Notes: a model not told the origin generated them from the letters alone. Positions 16,279 through 23,575 are shown, counted from the first letter of the stretch. The stretch: DNA of 25,029 nt from Lachnospiraceae bacterium UBA1066 (GCA_002316215.1 DCDB01000242.1:6304-31332); one strand, 5' to 3'. Made by a program: numbers and translations.

Positions 16279-17253
16279 TCATTTTGCCATGTAAGTGTCG
16301 AGATATTCTTCCACTGTCTGCATATATTTGAGATACAGACTGTCGTCGTTCTGAAGTGCGTGTCCCGAATGCGGGAGTTCGATATAAGTGTGCGTTACCT
16401 TGTTATCTTCCAATGCTTTAACCAAATGCTTTACGGAATCAAACGGGCAGACTTTATCGTAAACGCCATAGGCACATACAGTGGGAACAGAGTTTTCCGT
16501 CACCCACATATAACCCGAAATCGGCTTTATCGCGTCCTCGTAAGCATCGGTGCCGAGCATATCGGTTGTAATTTCAGTTCCCGCCATAGTACCAAACAGT
16601 CCTGCGGCGGCTTCGGGACTTTTATCAAGTCCGTATATCGACCAATCCGCCGGATAGAAGCTCGACGGACCCACCGCCTCAAAGAGCATCTTTACAGGAA
16701 TTGGGCTGTCTGCGGCGTCGCGATAAGCGTACAGCATTGCAAGCGTACCGCCCGCAGAACCACCGGAGATTGCCATACGGTCAAGCTTGTATCCCAGCTT
16801 TTCCGCTTCCGCGACAACTGCCGGAATGCTGCTCTTAATCTCCATCGACTGTGAATACACGCTTGCGTCGGGATGGGCATCATCGCGGAGCGTGTAATTG
16901 ATACCGACAGCAACATAACCTTTGGCGCAAAGCCACTGCAGCATTGCCTTATCATCGGATTTGTCCCCGGTTGTAAAACCTCCAGCATGAATATAAACCA
17001 CTAAGCCGTATGTTTCTTTTGTGTTATCCGCCGGAACATAAATATCGAATTTGTTTGCTTCTTTATCGCCATAAGCGATGTCAGTGTATGCCGTGCCGAT
17101 TTTATCGCTCCACTCCACAGAGTATTTCTTGAACTCCGGTGACTTATATGAAACCTTGATAATCATCGAAGCAATGAATACGACAATGAATGCCGCAATA
17201 CACAGAAAAACGAACAATCCTGTTTTTCTCCCTTTCACATTTGCTTGACTCAT
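16279..17253 (-). CDS. Membrane-anchored esterase/lipase-like alpha/beta hydrolase
   Basis: A 324-residue protein with an N-terminal signal-anchor helix (residues 11-32) and an outside catalytic domain of the hormone-sensitive-lipase/BD-FAE type. HAGGF (89-93) is the oxyanion motif, GGSAGG (164-169) has nucleophile Ser166, YDKVCP gives Asp266 and SGHAL gives His298, so the full triad is present. Related enzymes remove acyl groups from carbohydrates or small esters. GGAGGT precedes the ATG by 7 nt; the start overlaps the small peptide gene's stop in ATGA. Co-regulated with the other hydrolase under the TetR-type operator. Confidence 0.88.
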   Translation of the reverse strand: MSQANVKGRKTGLFVFLCIAAFIVVFIASMIIKVSYKSPEFKKYSVEWSDKIGTAYTDIAYGDKEANKFDIYVPADNTKETYGLVVYIHAGGFTTGDKSDDKAMLQWLCAKGYVAVGINYTLRDDAHPDASVYSQSMEIKSSIPAVVAEAEKLGYKLDRMAISGGSAGGTLAMLYAYRDAADSPIPVKMLFEAVGPSSFYPADWSIYGLDKSPEAAAGLFGTMAGTEITTDMLGTDAYEDAIKPISGYMWVTENSVPTVCAYGVYDKVCPFDSVKHLVKALEDNKVTHTYIELPHSGHALQNDDSLYLKYMQTVEEYLDTYMAK

Positions 17254-17381
17254 AAGAAGTTACCTCCGAACAGCGTTCCGCCGACCATAAGATTAATCAC
17301 TGCCCTGACCCCAAGCCGTCCGAGAACTGCCGCGATGAGGATGACGACTACCAGTATAATGATTCGTTTTTTAGTCCACAT
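17250..17381 (-). CDS. 43-residue membrane peptide leading the hydrolase operon
   Basis: MWTKKRIIILVVVILIAAVL begins with a positive cluster followed by one transmembrane helix and a Gly-rich end (GGTLFGGNFL). GGAGAAA lies just before the ATG at 17381; an upstream in-frame start at 17438 is rejected because it reads across the promoter. The stop overlaps the next ATG, so the peptide is translationally coupled to the hydrolase. I do not recognise a family. It could be a membrane partner of the hydrolases or a leader peptide. Confidence 0.65.
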   Translation of the reverse strand: MWTKKRIIILVVVILIAAVLGRLGVRAVINLMVGGTLFGGNFL

Positions 17382-17399
17382 TATTTTTCTCCGTTTCTC

Positions 17400-17483
17400 T
17401 TGACTTTTCTGTGTGTATGCGATATAATGGTGATACACTTGTTTCGACGAAACAATTATATCACCGAGCTATACTGCCGTCAA
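17400..17483. promoter_or_regulatory. Face-to-face promoters with 37 bp TetR-type operator
   Basis: Rightward: TTGACT (17400-17405), 17 bp, TATAAT (17423-17428), for the regulator. Leftward: TTGACG (complement of 17478-17483), 17 bp, TATAAT (complement of 17455-17460), for the hydrolase operon. Between and partly over both -10 boxes lies a dyad centred on 17447: inner TTGTTTCGACGAAACAA (17439-17455) and outer GGTGATA/TATCACC (17429-17435 and 17459-17465), with 3-base symmetric gaps. A repressor bound here would block both promoters. Confidence 0.85.
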
Positions 17484-17497
17484 GAGGGGGAACGAAA

Positions 17498-18031
17498 ATG
17501 AAACAAACAGCCAAAAATGTATCACCGATGAGCAATGAAGGAAGAAATACCTATGTCGTTGAACATATAACCGATACTATCCTTACTCTCTTGAAAGAAA
17601 AGCCGCTGACGGACATTTCCATCAGCGAGTTGTGCGATAAGGCGGGTGTGGGACGCGTATCCTTTTACCGTAATTACGAAAGCAAAGAAGATATTATCAG
17701 GAACAAAACCGAGCAGATATTTCACGATTGGGTGAGCAGTTGCGAGATAAAGGATGATATTCCACTGAGTCAAAAACTAAAAGACCTTTTCGGTCATTTT
17801 GAAAAGAACCGCGATTTCTACAAGCTGCTCAGCGACAGAGGCTTGATATACATTTTCAAGGATATTTTTATGGATGATTACGGAGCAAAACCCGAGGATG
17901 AAATGTTCATGGCTTACACCAAAGCGTACTTTGCCAGCGTACTATACGGCTGGATTGAGGTTTGGTTTATGAGAGGAATGCGTGATTCAGCAGAGGATAT
18001 TGCAGCGTTGTTTCAAAGTCAGGGGCTGTGA
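17498..18031 (+). CDS. TetR/AcrR family transcriptional regulator
   Basis: A 177-residue protein with the N-terminal helix-turn-helix pattern of the family: ISISELCDKAGVGRVSFYRNYESKEDII (about residues 40-67). The C-terminal ligand domain is helical and ends FMRGMRDSAEDIAALFQSQGL. I chose ATG 17498, preceded by GAGGGGGAA, over upstream in-frame starts that run through the promoter. It is divergent from the hydrolase operon, with a perfect operator between, so it probably represses both its own gene and the operon until a ligand binds. The ligand is unknown; a substrate of the hydrolases is an attractive guess. Confidence 0.9.
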   Translation: MKQTAKNVSPMSNEGRNTYVVEHITDTILTLLKEKPLTDISISELCDKAGVGRVSFYRNYESKEDIIRNKTEQIFHDWVSSCEIKDDIPLSQKLKDLFGHFEKNRDFYKLLSDRGLIYIFKDIFMDDYGAKPEDEMFMAYTKAYFASVLYGWIEVWFMRGMRDSAEDIAALFQSQGL

Positions 18032-18087
18032 TTGCTTATAGATACTCCCAATTTGTCGCACTACCCCAAACTTCATACCGCGAAATC

Positions 18088-18122
18088 AGCCCGTTTACTT
18101 CACCGAGTAGACGGGCTTTTTT
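18088..18122 (+). terminator. Terminator after the TetR-type regulator
   Basis: AGCCCGTTTACT pairs with AGTAGACGGGCT (one G-U pair) around a 6-base loop, followed by a run of six T. Confidence 0.88.
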
Positions 18123-18126
18123 CATA

Positions 18127-18155
18127 CCCGGACGCGCCTTGCGTTCGGGATTTTT
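18127..18155 (+). terminator. Second, tandem terminator
   Basis: CCCGGACGC and GCGTTCGGG (one G-U pair) flank GCCTT and are followed by ATTTTTC. Two terminators five bases apart insulate the mobilization genes from the cargo; alternatively one came with the inserted cargo. Confidence 0.7.
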
Positions 18156-18176
18156 CATTTCAAGGAGGTGTTGCCC

Positions 18177-18527
18177 ATGAATCCGAAAACCGAAAAACTC
18201 AGAGAGGAGCGTGCGAGCAATGAACTAAAAATCGAGAAGTATCAAGCGAAGCTCGACCAGACCAACCACCAGCTTCAACGCGCGGAAAACCGAAAGAAGT
18301 ATCTCTCTAAGGGGGAACGCAGCAAGCGGACGCATCATCTGTGCAATCTCGCCGGGGCGCTGGAACACTACTTCCCCATGACAAAACAGATGGACGGCGT
18401 TGACGCCATGCTTGTCATGGAGAAGCTTTCCGAACTGCCGGAGGTACAGCGGCTTTTCGCAAGCTGGCATCCGAAGAACCCGCAGAACGGAGGTGAACCG
18501 CCATCGCCCTCTACCACTTCCATGTGA
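18177..18527 (+). CDS. DUF3847-type relaxase-accessory protein
   Basis: A 116-residue charged helical protein: EKLREERASNELKIEKYQAK, LQRAENRKKYLSKGERSKRTHHLCNLAGALEHYFP. The KYLxKGERxKRTH segment matches what I remember of DUF3847, a family regularly found directly before MobA/MobL relaxases in clostridial elements; a role as a DNA-binding mobilization accessory is an inference from place and charge. ATG 18177 follows AAGGAGGTG at good spacing. The 3' end overlaps the relaxase gene. Confidence 0.8.
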   Translation: MNPKTEKLREERASNELKIEKYQAKLDQTNHQLQRAENRKKYLSKGERSKRTHHLCNLAGALEHYFPMTKQMDGVDAMLVMEKLSELPEVQRLFASWHPKNPQNGGEPPSPSTTSM

Positions 18528-19984
18528 CCCAAATCAAACGCAGCAAAGGTAATTCCGCCGTTGCCGCCGCAGCCTATCGAGCCGGAGAAAACCTGTTCAG
18601 CGATTACTACGGAGAACACAACGACTACACCTACAAGGGCGGCGTGAAGTACACGGAAATCATGCTGCCGGACTTCGTGCCGGACGAATACCGTGACAGA
18701 CAAACGCTCTGGAACGCCGTTGAAAAGGTGGAGAAGCACCCGGACGCCCAGCTCGCATACAGCTTCGACATCACGCTGCAAAACGAGCTGACCGAGGAAG
18801 AAAACCTTTCGCTTGCAAGAGAGTTTCTCCAAAAGCATTTCGTCAGTCGCGGCATGATCGTGGACTTCGCCATGCACGACCCAGACCGTGGAGAAGGAAT
18901 CCCGAATCCCCATTTTCACTTCCTCTGTCCCATTCGCCCTATGGAGGAAAACGGCAGATGGGGCGTGAAGCAACATCGCGTCTATGAACTTGACGAGGGC
19001 GGCAACCGCATCCGCGACGCGGACGGCAAGGAGATATTCAACGCCGTCCCCACTACCGATTGGGGCAAGCCGGAGACGCTGGACTTCTGGCGTGAGCAAT
19101 GGGCGGTAATGGTCAACGCCAAGTTTGAAGAAAAAGGTCTCGACTGCCGTATCGACCACCGCACACTTGAAGCACAGGGACTTGACGAGCTGCCCACCGT
19201 TCATGAAGGCCCGACTGTCCGGGCGATGGAGAAGAAAGGCATTCGCACCGAAAAGGGCGACATGAACAGGCTCATCAAGGCAACTAACGCCATCACCCGC
19301 AGGCTCAAGGCGGCAATCGCCGCTATCCGTGAAAAGCTCACCGAGCTTCGCGCCGAAGCCAAGGAAGAAAAAGCGCCAACCGTCATGGATGTTCTATCCG
19401 AGTATTACGGCGAGAGGAACGCCGTTGCCAACACCTTCGCCTACGGCAGAGACAAAGCAAAGGTGGGCAATCTCAAAAAGCTCAGTAACCAGCGCAACTA
19501 TCTTCTGAGCAAGGGCATTGTCACCGTCGATGACTTTGACGCTTATCTGTCCTCCATCGAACACAAGCAGCACACCATGAACGACGCAATGCGGAAGAAA
19601 GCGACCCGCATCACGGAGCTTAACGAGCTTATCCGTCAGGCAGACAACTACGAGCGTTACCAACCCGTCAGCGATGAGCTGAGCAAAATCAAGTGGAAGG
19701 GCAAACGCGAGAATTACCAGCGGGAGCATGACAGCGACTTGACCATGTTCTATATGGCGCGGCGGGTACTCAAAGAAAATCTCACCGCTGACGGCAAGAT
19801 ACCGAGGAAGTCATGGCAGTCAGAGCGTGACCGACTGCAAGCCGAGTATGCCGCCGACAAGGACGAATACGGCAAGCTGTGGGACGACCTCAAGGAGCTT
19901 CGCCCCATCTCGCAAATTGTCTACGAGCGCCAACACAAGCAGGAACGTGAACAAACCAAAACGCGCGCCCATGAGCGCGACTGA
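18503..19984 (+). CDS. MobA/MobL (MOBQ) family relaxase, apparent ATC start
   Basis: Nicks the transfer origin and leads the strand out during mobilization. From 18503 the frame reads (M)ALYHFHVTQIKRSKGNSAV, then AAAAYRAGE. This aligns residue by residue with RSF1010 MobA, placing Tyr25 at the same number as its catalytic tyrosine. The metal-binding motif NPHFHFL follows, and a long helical C-terminal half. At 18503 the codon is ATC, 9 nt after GGAGG (18489-18493). The first conventional start, GTG 18524, overlaps the upstream stop as GTGA but would delete the first beta strand. Length 493 residues from 18503, or 486 from 18524. Confidence 0.9.
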   Translation: MALYHFHVTQIKRSKGNSAVAAAAYRAGENLFSDYYGEHNDYTYKGGVKYTEIMLPDFVPDEYRDRQTLWNAVEKVEKHPDAQLAYSFDITLQNELTEEENLSLAREFLQKHFVSRGMIVDFAMHDPDRGEGIPNPHFHFLCPIRPMEENGRWGVKQHRVYELDEGGNRIRDADGKEIFNAVPTTDWGKPETLDFWREQWAVMVNAKFEEKGLDCRIDHRTLEAQGLDELPTVHEGPTVRAMEKKGIRTEKGDMNRLIKATNAITRRLKAAIAAIREKLTELRAEAKEEKAPTVMDVLSEYYGERNAVANTFAYGRDKAKVGNLKKLSNQRNYLLSKGIVTVDDFDAYLSSIEHKQHTMNDAMRKKATRITELNELIRQADNYERYQPVSDELSKIKWKGKRENYQREHDSDLTMFYMARRVLKENLTADGKIPRKSWQSERDRLQAEYAADKDEYGKLWDDLKELRPISQIVYERQHKQEREQTKTRAHERD

Positions 19985-19997
19985 GAAAGGAATCATT

Positions 19998-20570
19998 ATG
20001 AACAACAACGCAAAAATGAGAACCATCAACCCCAGCGTCTTCGTTTCCAAGTATGGAATCATTCGAGCCACTGACGATATGTTGTTCGTCGGCGTCGATG
20101 TCGCAAGAGCGTTCGGCTACGGCAAAAGCAACGCTATGATAAACTGTCCTCTTGCCCGTAAGCATCGACTGGAGGTTTGGGAAGACAACAAACTCAAAAC
20201 TGTCGTGACCGCCACCTTCATCACTCTGTATGACTGTATGCAGCTCTACCATTTCAGCAAGCTCGACAAGGAGGACAGGGACGCAGTAAAAGAGTTTATC
20301 TTTGATGAAATCGTCCCGACCTTGAGTGAGGCGCAAAAGGGCTATCTCTCATTCCGGAAAAAGGCTGTCGGTAAAGTTCCTGTCGCACAGACGAAGAATG
20401 AAGCCGACAATGAAATCACCCGGCTCTATGATGCTCTTGGCGAATGTAAGTGGAAGCTGAAACTCGCCGAAGAAAGAAATATCGCCATCGCCGAAAGACT
20501 GCATGAGGTGATGGACTGCTGTCAGCGGAATTGCGGCAGACTGCACACCAAATACTGCAACCACGCCTAA
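19998..20570 (+). CDS. BRO-N/antirepressor-like protein
   Basis: A 190-residue protein. MLFVGVDVARAFGYGKSNAMINCPLARKHRLEVW is the pattern of the BRO family N-terminal DNA-binding domain found in phage antirepressors, though the ATFITLYDCMQLYHFSK segment is divergent. The C-terminal half is helical with a Cys/His-rich end (DCCQRNCGRLHTKYC) that may bind a metal. GAAAGGA precedes the ATG (19998); the open frame extends to 19827, but that part overlaps the relaxase. In this place it may regulate replication or transfer genes; this is inferred from context only. Confidence 0.65.
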   Translation: MNNNAKMRTINPSVFVSKYGIIRATDDMLFVGVDVARAFGYGKSNAMINCPLARKHRLEVWEDNKLKTVVTATFITLYDCMQLYHFSKLDKEDRDAVKEFIFDEIVPTLSEAQKGYLSFRKKAVGKVPVAQTKNEADNEITRLYDALGECKWKLKLAEERNIAIAERLHEVMDCCQRNCGRLHTKYCNHA

Positions 20571-20576
20571 GCTACC

Positions 20577-21149
20577 ATGAGTGTGTTTGATGCAGTCAAG
20601 CGGTCAGTCACCACAAGGCAAGCCGCAGAGCTATACGGCTACAAGCCCGACAGAGCCGGAAAGATATGCTGTCCGTTCCATTCCGACAAGCACCCCAGCA
20701 TGAAGGTCGATGACCGCTACTATTGTTTTGGCTGTCAGGCAACCGGCGACGTGATAGACTTCACCGCGAAGCTGTTCTCACTCACACCGATGGAAGCGGC
20801 GAACAAGCTGGCGGCAGACTTCGGTATCACCGGCTACGGTAAAGGTCACGACCCGCCCAAGAAACCGCCTGACAAGAAGAAACAATCGGACGATGAAGCT
20901 CATTGCTTTCGCGTCCTGTGCGATTACTTCCACCTGCTCCGGCGATGGAAAACAGAATACGCCCCGACGATGGAGGATGCCGACTGGCATCCTCTTTTCG
21001 TTGAGGCGCTTCAAAAGTACGATTTCATAGAATATCTGCTGGATATTCTCACCTTTGGCGACGAGCCGGAACGGGCTTCGCTGCTGACCGAATACAGAGA
21101 GGAAGTGAACAGGATTGAACGACGAATCACAGACTACGCAGAGCATTGA
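20577..21149 (+). CDS. CHC2 zinc-finger (DnaG primase N-terminal type) protein
   Basis: A 190-residue protein with the DnaG-type zinc-binding pattern CPFHSDKHPSMKV...YYCFGCQATGDVIDF, in which Cys32, His35, Cys50 and Cys53 are the likely ligands. The Toprim catalytic core of primases is absent; the rest is a Pro/Lys linker and a helical domain. It probably helps template recognition or primer synthesis with the VapE-type ATPase encoded next, whose start overlaps its end by 35 nt. The ATG lacks a clear ribosome site, suggesting coupling to the preceding gene 6 nt away. Confidence 0.85.
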   Translation: MSVFDAVKRSVTTRQAAELYGYKPDRAGKICCPFHSDKHPSMKVDDRYYCFGCQATGDVIDFTAKLFSLTPMEAANKLAADFGITGYGKGHDPPKKPPDKKKQSDDEAHCFRVLCDYFHLLRRWKTEYAPTMEDADWHPLFVEALQKYDFIEYLLDILTFGDEPERASLLTEYREEVNRIERRITDYAEH

Positions 21150-22437
21150 CGCCATTCGCGGCAGTCTGGAAACCACCGACAAGGGCGGCGTCCGGCAGAA
21201 CATCCGCAACTGCGTGACCGTGTTTCAGAATGACCCGCTGCTGCAAGGCGCAATCCGTCACAACATTCTGACCGGGATGCAGGACATCGTGAAGCCCCTC
21301 GGTTGGAACAGGGAGAGCGCCAATCTGACCGACACCGATATGAATTATCTGATGCTTTACCTTGAGGACAACTACGGCCTGACAAATGAGAAGAAGATAC
21401 TGTCCGCTATTAAAATCGTCGCCAATGAAAATAAGTATCATCCTATCCGCGACTATCTCAATTCTCTTGAATGGGACGGACAGGAACGCATCCGTTATGC
21501 CCTGAACAAATACCTCGGAGCCGACGCCGACGACTACACTTACGAAGCCTTAAAGCTGTTCATGCTCGGAGCAATCAACCGCGCGTTCAACCCCGGCTGT
21601 AAGTTTGAGTTCATGTTATGCCTTGTTGGAGGTCAGGGCGCGGGCAAATCCACGTTCTTTCGCCTGCTGGCACTCCGTGACGAATGGTTCTCCGACGATA
21701 TACGCAAGCTCGACGATGAGAACGTCTATCGCAAGCTGCAAGGGCATTGGATCATAGAAATGTCGGAGATGATAGCAACGGCGAGCGCCAAGAGCATTGA
21801 AGAAATCAAATCGTTTCTCAGCCGACAGAAGGAAACCTACAAAGTTCCCTATGAAACGCACCCGGAGGACAGACCCCGACAATGCGTGTTCGGCGGCACA
21901 TCCAACTCTCTTGATTTTCTCCCTCTGGACAGGACAGGCAACCGACGCTTTATCCCCGTGATGATTCACGCCGAGAACGCCGCCGTTCACATTCTGGACG
22001 ATGAACATGAAGCGAGAGAGTATATCGTCCAGATGTGGGCGGAGGCGATGAGAATCTACCGCAGCAGCGACCACAAGCTCAAGTTCGACGCCGCCACACA
22101 GAAATATATGGAGGAACTGCAACGCGACTTCATGCCGGAGGACAGCAAGGCGGGCATTATCCAATCTTTCCTTGACGAGTACACCGGACAATACGTCTGC
22201 TCCATCCTGTTATTCCGAGAAGCCCTAAAGAAGACGTTCGATGAGCCGAAGTCATGGGAGCTTCGCGATATATGCGACATCATGAACAACAGCATTGAGG
22301 GCTGGACGGAAGCGCCGCAACACCGTTTCCCGCAGTACGGGCGACAACGGGCATGGCAGCGTGTCAACAGGAACGTGTCAACGGAGGCTGGATTTACGGA
22401 AGTGACGGAACAGTTGGAGCTTCCCGAAGGATGGTAA
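21115..22437 (+). CDS. VapE family P-loop ATPase/replication helicase
   Basis: A 440-residue protein of the virulence-associated protein E family. Walker A is GGQGAGKST (172-180), Walker B HWIIEMSEM (211-219), then KSFLSRQKETYKVPYETHPEDRPRQCVFGGTSN and FLPLDRTGNRRFIPV. The N-terminal part includes WNRESANLTDTD and the EWDGQERI motif typical of the family. Relatives on satellite islands and plasmids serve as replication initiator/helicases. TTG start within the CHC2 gene, with GAGAGGAAG about 10 nt before it. The GTTGAC repeat cluster begins just after its stop. Confidence 0.9.
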   Translation: MNDESQTTQSIDAIRGSLETTDKGGVRQNIRNCVTVFQNDPLLQGAIRHNILTGMQDIVKPLGWNRESANLTDTDMNYLMLYLEDNYGLTNEKKILSAIKIVANENKYHPIRDYLNSLEWDGQERIRYALNKYLGADADDYTYEALKLFMLGAINRAFNPGCKFEFMLCLVGGQGAGKSTFFRLLALRDEWFSDDIRKLDDENVYRKLQGHWIIEMSEMIATASAKSIEEIKSFLSRQKETYKVPYETHPEDRPRQCVFGGTSNSLDFLPLDRTGNRRFIPVMIHAENAAVHILDDEHEAREYIVQMWAEAMRIYRSSDHKLKFDAATQKYMEELQRDFMPEDSKAGIIQSFLDEYTGQYVCSILLFREALKKTFDEPKSWELRDICDIMNNSIEGWTEAPQHRFPQYGRQRAWQRVNRNVSTEAGFTEVTEQLELPEGW

Positions 22438-22447
22438 AAGCGTTACC

Positions 22448-22630
22448 GTTGACGCTTCGTTGACGGGTTCGCTGACAACTCCGTTGACGCGAAAACCCCG
22501 TATTTTCAAGGTCTTCACCCTCTTGTCAACAATGTCAACAAAGAAATCAAAGAAAAAGAAATAGTAAAAAAGAAGGAGACTGACGATAGGTTTCAAAGTG
22601 TTTCGAGGCTCGTTGACAAAGTTCGTTGAC
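22448..22630. repeat. GTTGAC repeat cluster, possible replication origin
   Basis: Direct copies: GTTGAC at 22448, 22459, 22483, 22612 and 22625, and GCTGAC at 22471. Inverted copies: GTCAAC at 22525 and 22534. The first four are spaced 11-12 bp. Between the groups lies an A-rich stretch (about 22535-22578). This resembles iterons flanking an AT-rich opening region. Six of the eight copies share one reading frame (Val-Asp, Val-Asn or Ala-Asp), so remains of a coding repeat cannot be excluded. Confidence 0.55.
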
Positions 22631-22670
22631 AGCTTCATTCCCTCCCTGTCAGGCTCTCCCGTAAAGAAAG

Positions 22671-22697
22671 AAGCGAGGTACAAACTGTACCCCGCTT
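22671..22697. terminator. Hairpin at the 3' end of the RHH gene
   Basis: AAGCGAGGTAC and GTACCCCGCTT (one mismatch) surround a 5-base loop, just past the stop of the leftward ribbon-helix-helix gene. T-rich sequence is present but not a clean run on either strand, so termination is plausible and perhaps bidirectional. Confidence 0.5.
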
Positions 22698-22702
22698 GCT
22701 TG

Positions 22703-22903
22703 TTATTTACGTGACGGCTTCACGTTCACGTCCGGCTTGATGCTGCCATCAATCTTTCCATGCTCATTCTCAAACGCCTGTATGCTTTCTCTTATGAGAA
22801 CAAGAATGTGACTGTTCACCGAGCGCCCTTCATAGTCGGCAACGAAGCCGAGCTTTTCAAGCATTTCTTCCTCAATGCGGATAGACACGCTCTTGATCGC
22901 CAT
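22703..22903 (-). CDS. Ribbon-helix-helix (Arc-like) DNA-binding protein
   Basis: A 66-residue protein: MAIKSVSIRIEEEMLEKLGF supplies the N-terminal beta strand and first helix, and EGRSVNSHILVLIRESIQAF the second helix of the ribbon-helix-helix fold; such dimers read DNA with the paired strands. GAGGTGG precedes the ATG on the minus strand. The divergent gap on its right holds a perfect GATATAC-type palindrome that is its probable operator. It may regulate itself and the rightward gene at 23012, or act as a copy-control or antitoxin-like protein; no toxin partner is recognisable. Confidence 0.85.
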   Translation of the reverse strand: MAIKSVSIRIEEEMLEKLGFVADYEGRSVNSHILVLIRESIQAFENEHGKIDGSIKPDVNVKPSRK

Positions 22904-22956
22904 TGTACCACCTCAGTTCGGATATACTGTGTGTTTATTTTAGATGGATTATGTAG

Positions 22957-22988
22957 TACAATGTCAGAAGCAGATATACGGTATATCT
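22957..22988 (+). promoter_or_regulatory. Operator palindrome in the RHH/23012 divergent gap
   Basis: AGATATACGGTATATCT (22972-22988) is a perfect dyad around a central G. A further GATATAC half-site lies at 22921-22927, near the RHH gene. TACAAT (22957-22962) may be the -10 for the rightward gene, although the matching -35 (TTTATT) is weak. Confidence 0.6.
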
Positions 22989-23011
22989 ACACTATTTGAG
23001 GAAGTGGGACT

Positions 23012-23320
23012 ATGGAGAGAGCATACTTCGTTAAGTATCCGAGAGTGATCGAACGCCTGACAAGACCGCACTTGATAAGCGATGAAAGACCCTATGAAAT
23101 AGTTAAGGTCATCACGCTGGCGGCGATTGACTATGAGAACTTCGTCACCGACATGGAGGCGGACAGGCAGTTTATTGAGGACGCCGCCGAGCTGTGCGCC
23201 GAGGGCGAAGTCATGAAATGTCTGCTTGTCAGACGCAGAGGAAAGCGTGATGGCGTTCTCGTCGTCCCAGGATACAAGTCATACGTCAAGTGGGCGGCAT
23301 ACGTCGCCGAGCTTGAGTAA
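23012..23320 (+). CDS. Small protein of unknown function
   Basis: A 102-residue protein beginning MERAYFVKYPRVIERL, with an acidic middle (YENFVTDMEADRQFIEDAAELCAEGEVMKCLLV) and the end VVPGYKSYVKWAAYVAEL. No family is recognised and no motif suggests a function; no membrane segment or signal. GAGGAAG lies about 8 nt before the ATG. The operator just upstream suggests control by the divergent RHH protein. A terminator follows at 23343. Confidence 0.7.
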   Translation: MERAYFVKYPRVIERLTRPHLISDERPYEIVKVITLAAIDYENFVTDMEADRQFIEDAAELCAEGEVMKCLLVRRRGKRDGVLVVPGYKSYVKWAAYVAELE

Positions 23321-23342
23321 CCACAACTGAATAGGCAGAAAG

Positions 23343-23372
23343 AAACCGTCGGACAGCTCCGGCGGTTTTTCT
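23343..23372 (+). terminator. Terminator before tnpW
   Basis: AAACCGTCGGA pairs with TCCGGCGGTTT (one G-U pair) around a CAGC loop, followed by TTTCTTT. The AAGGAGG for tnpW comes soon after. Confidence 0.82.
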
Positions 23373-23395
23373 TTGCCCAAAATCAAGGAGGTGTT

Positions 23396-23575
23396 ATGGA
23401 AGAAGCAAAAATCGAAGCAAAGCAACAGCACCCGCAGCCGGACGGCAGCTTCACGATGAGGCTGGGTAATACCACCTATCTCATTGGCATGCACTTCAAA
23501 AAAGACGAAAAAGAGACTGTCACCGATAAAATCAAGCGCCTCATGCGGAAAGAAATCAAGACAAACAGCCCGTGA
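23396..23575 (+). CDS. tnpW: TnpW family transposon-encoded protein
   Basis: A 59-residue protein: MEEAKIEAKQQHPQPDGSFT, then MRLGNTTYLIGMHFKKDEKE, then TVTDKIKRLMRKEIK. The RxGxTTYxxxxHF...ETxxDKIxRLM pattern fits TnpW, the short conserved gene at the end of Tn4451-like elements opposite the recombinase. AAGGAGG (23386-23392) is well spaced from the ATG. In the excised circle it would lie directly upstream of the attachment site and recombinase, so a role in excision control is imaginable, but none is proven. It marks the right end of the element. Confidence 0.85.
   Translation: MEEAKIEAKQQHPQPDGSFTMRLGNTTYLIGMHFKKDEKETVTDKIKRLMRKEIKTNSP

Noticed and set aside
17382..17438. Longer form of the 43-residue peptide
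   Set aside because: It would be translated from the promoter region itself, and its first 19 residues do not look like protein.
14158..18031. Complete type I restriction or toxin-antitoxin system
   Set aside because: Only one HsdS domain is present, without hsdM or hsdR; the hydrolase/TetR group lacks any recognisable toxin.
19827..19997. Long form of the BRO-N-like protein
   Set aside because: The added part overlaps the relaxase 3' end; GAAAGGA before ATG 19998 gives the better start.
22378..22683. Minus-strand ORF of 101 codons
   Set aside because: Reads across the GTTGAC repeats and the A-rich stretch (giving a Phe/Leu run) and has no ribosome site.
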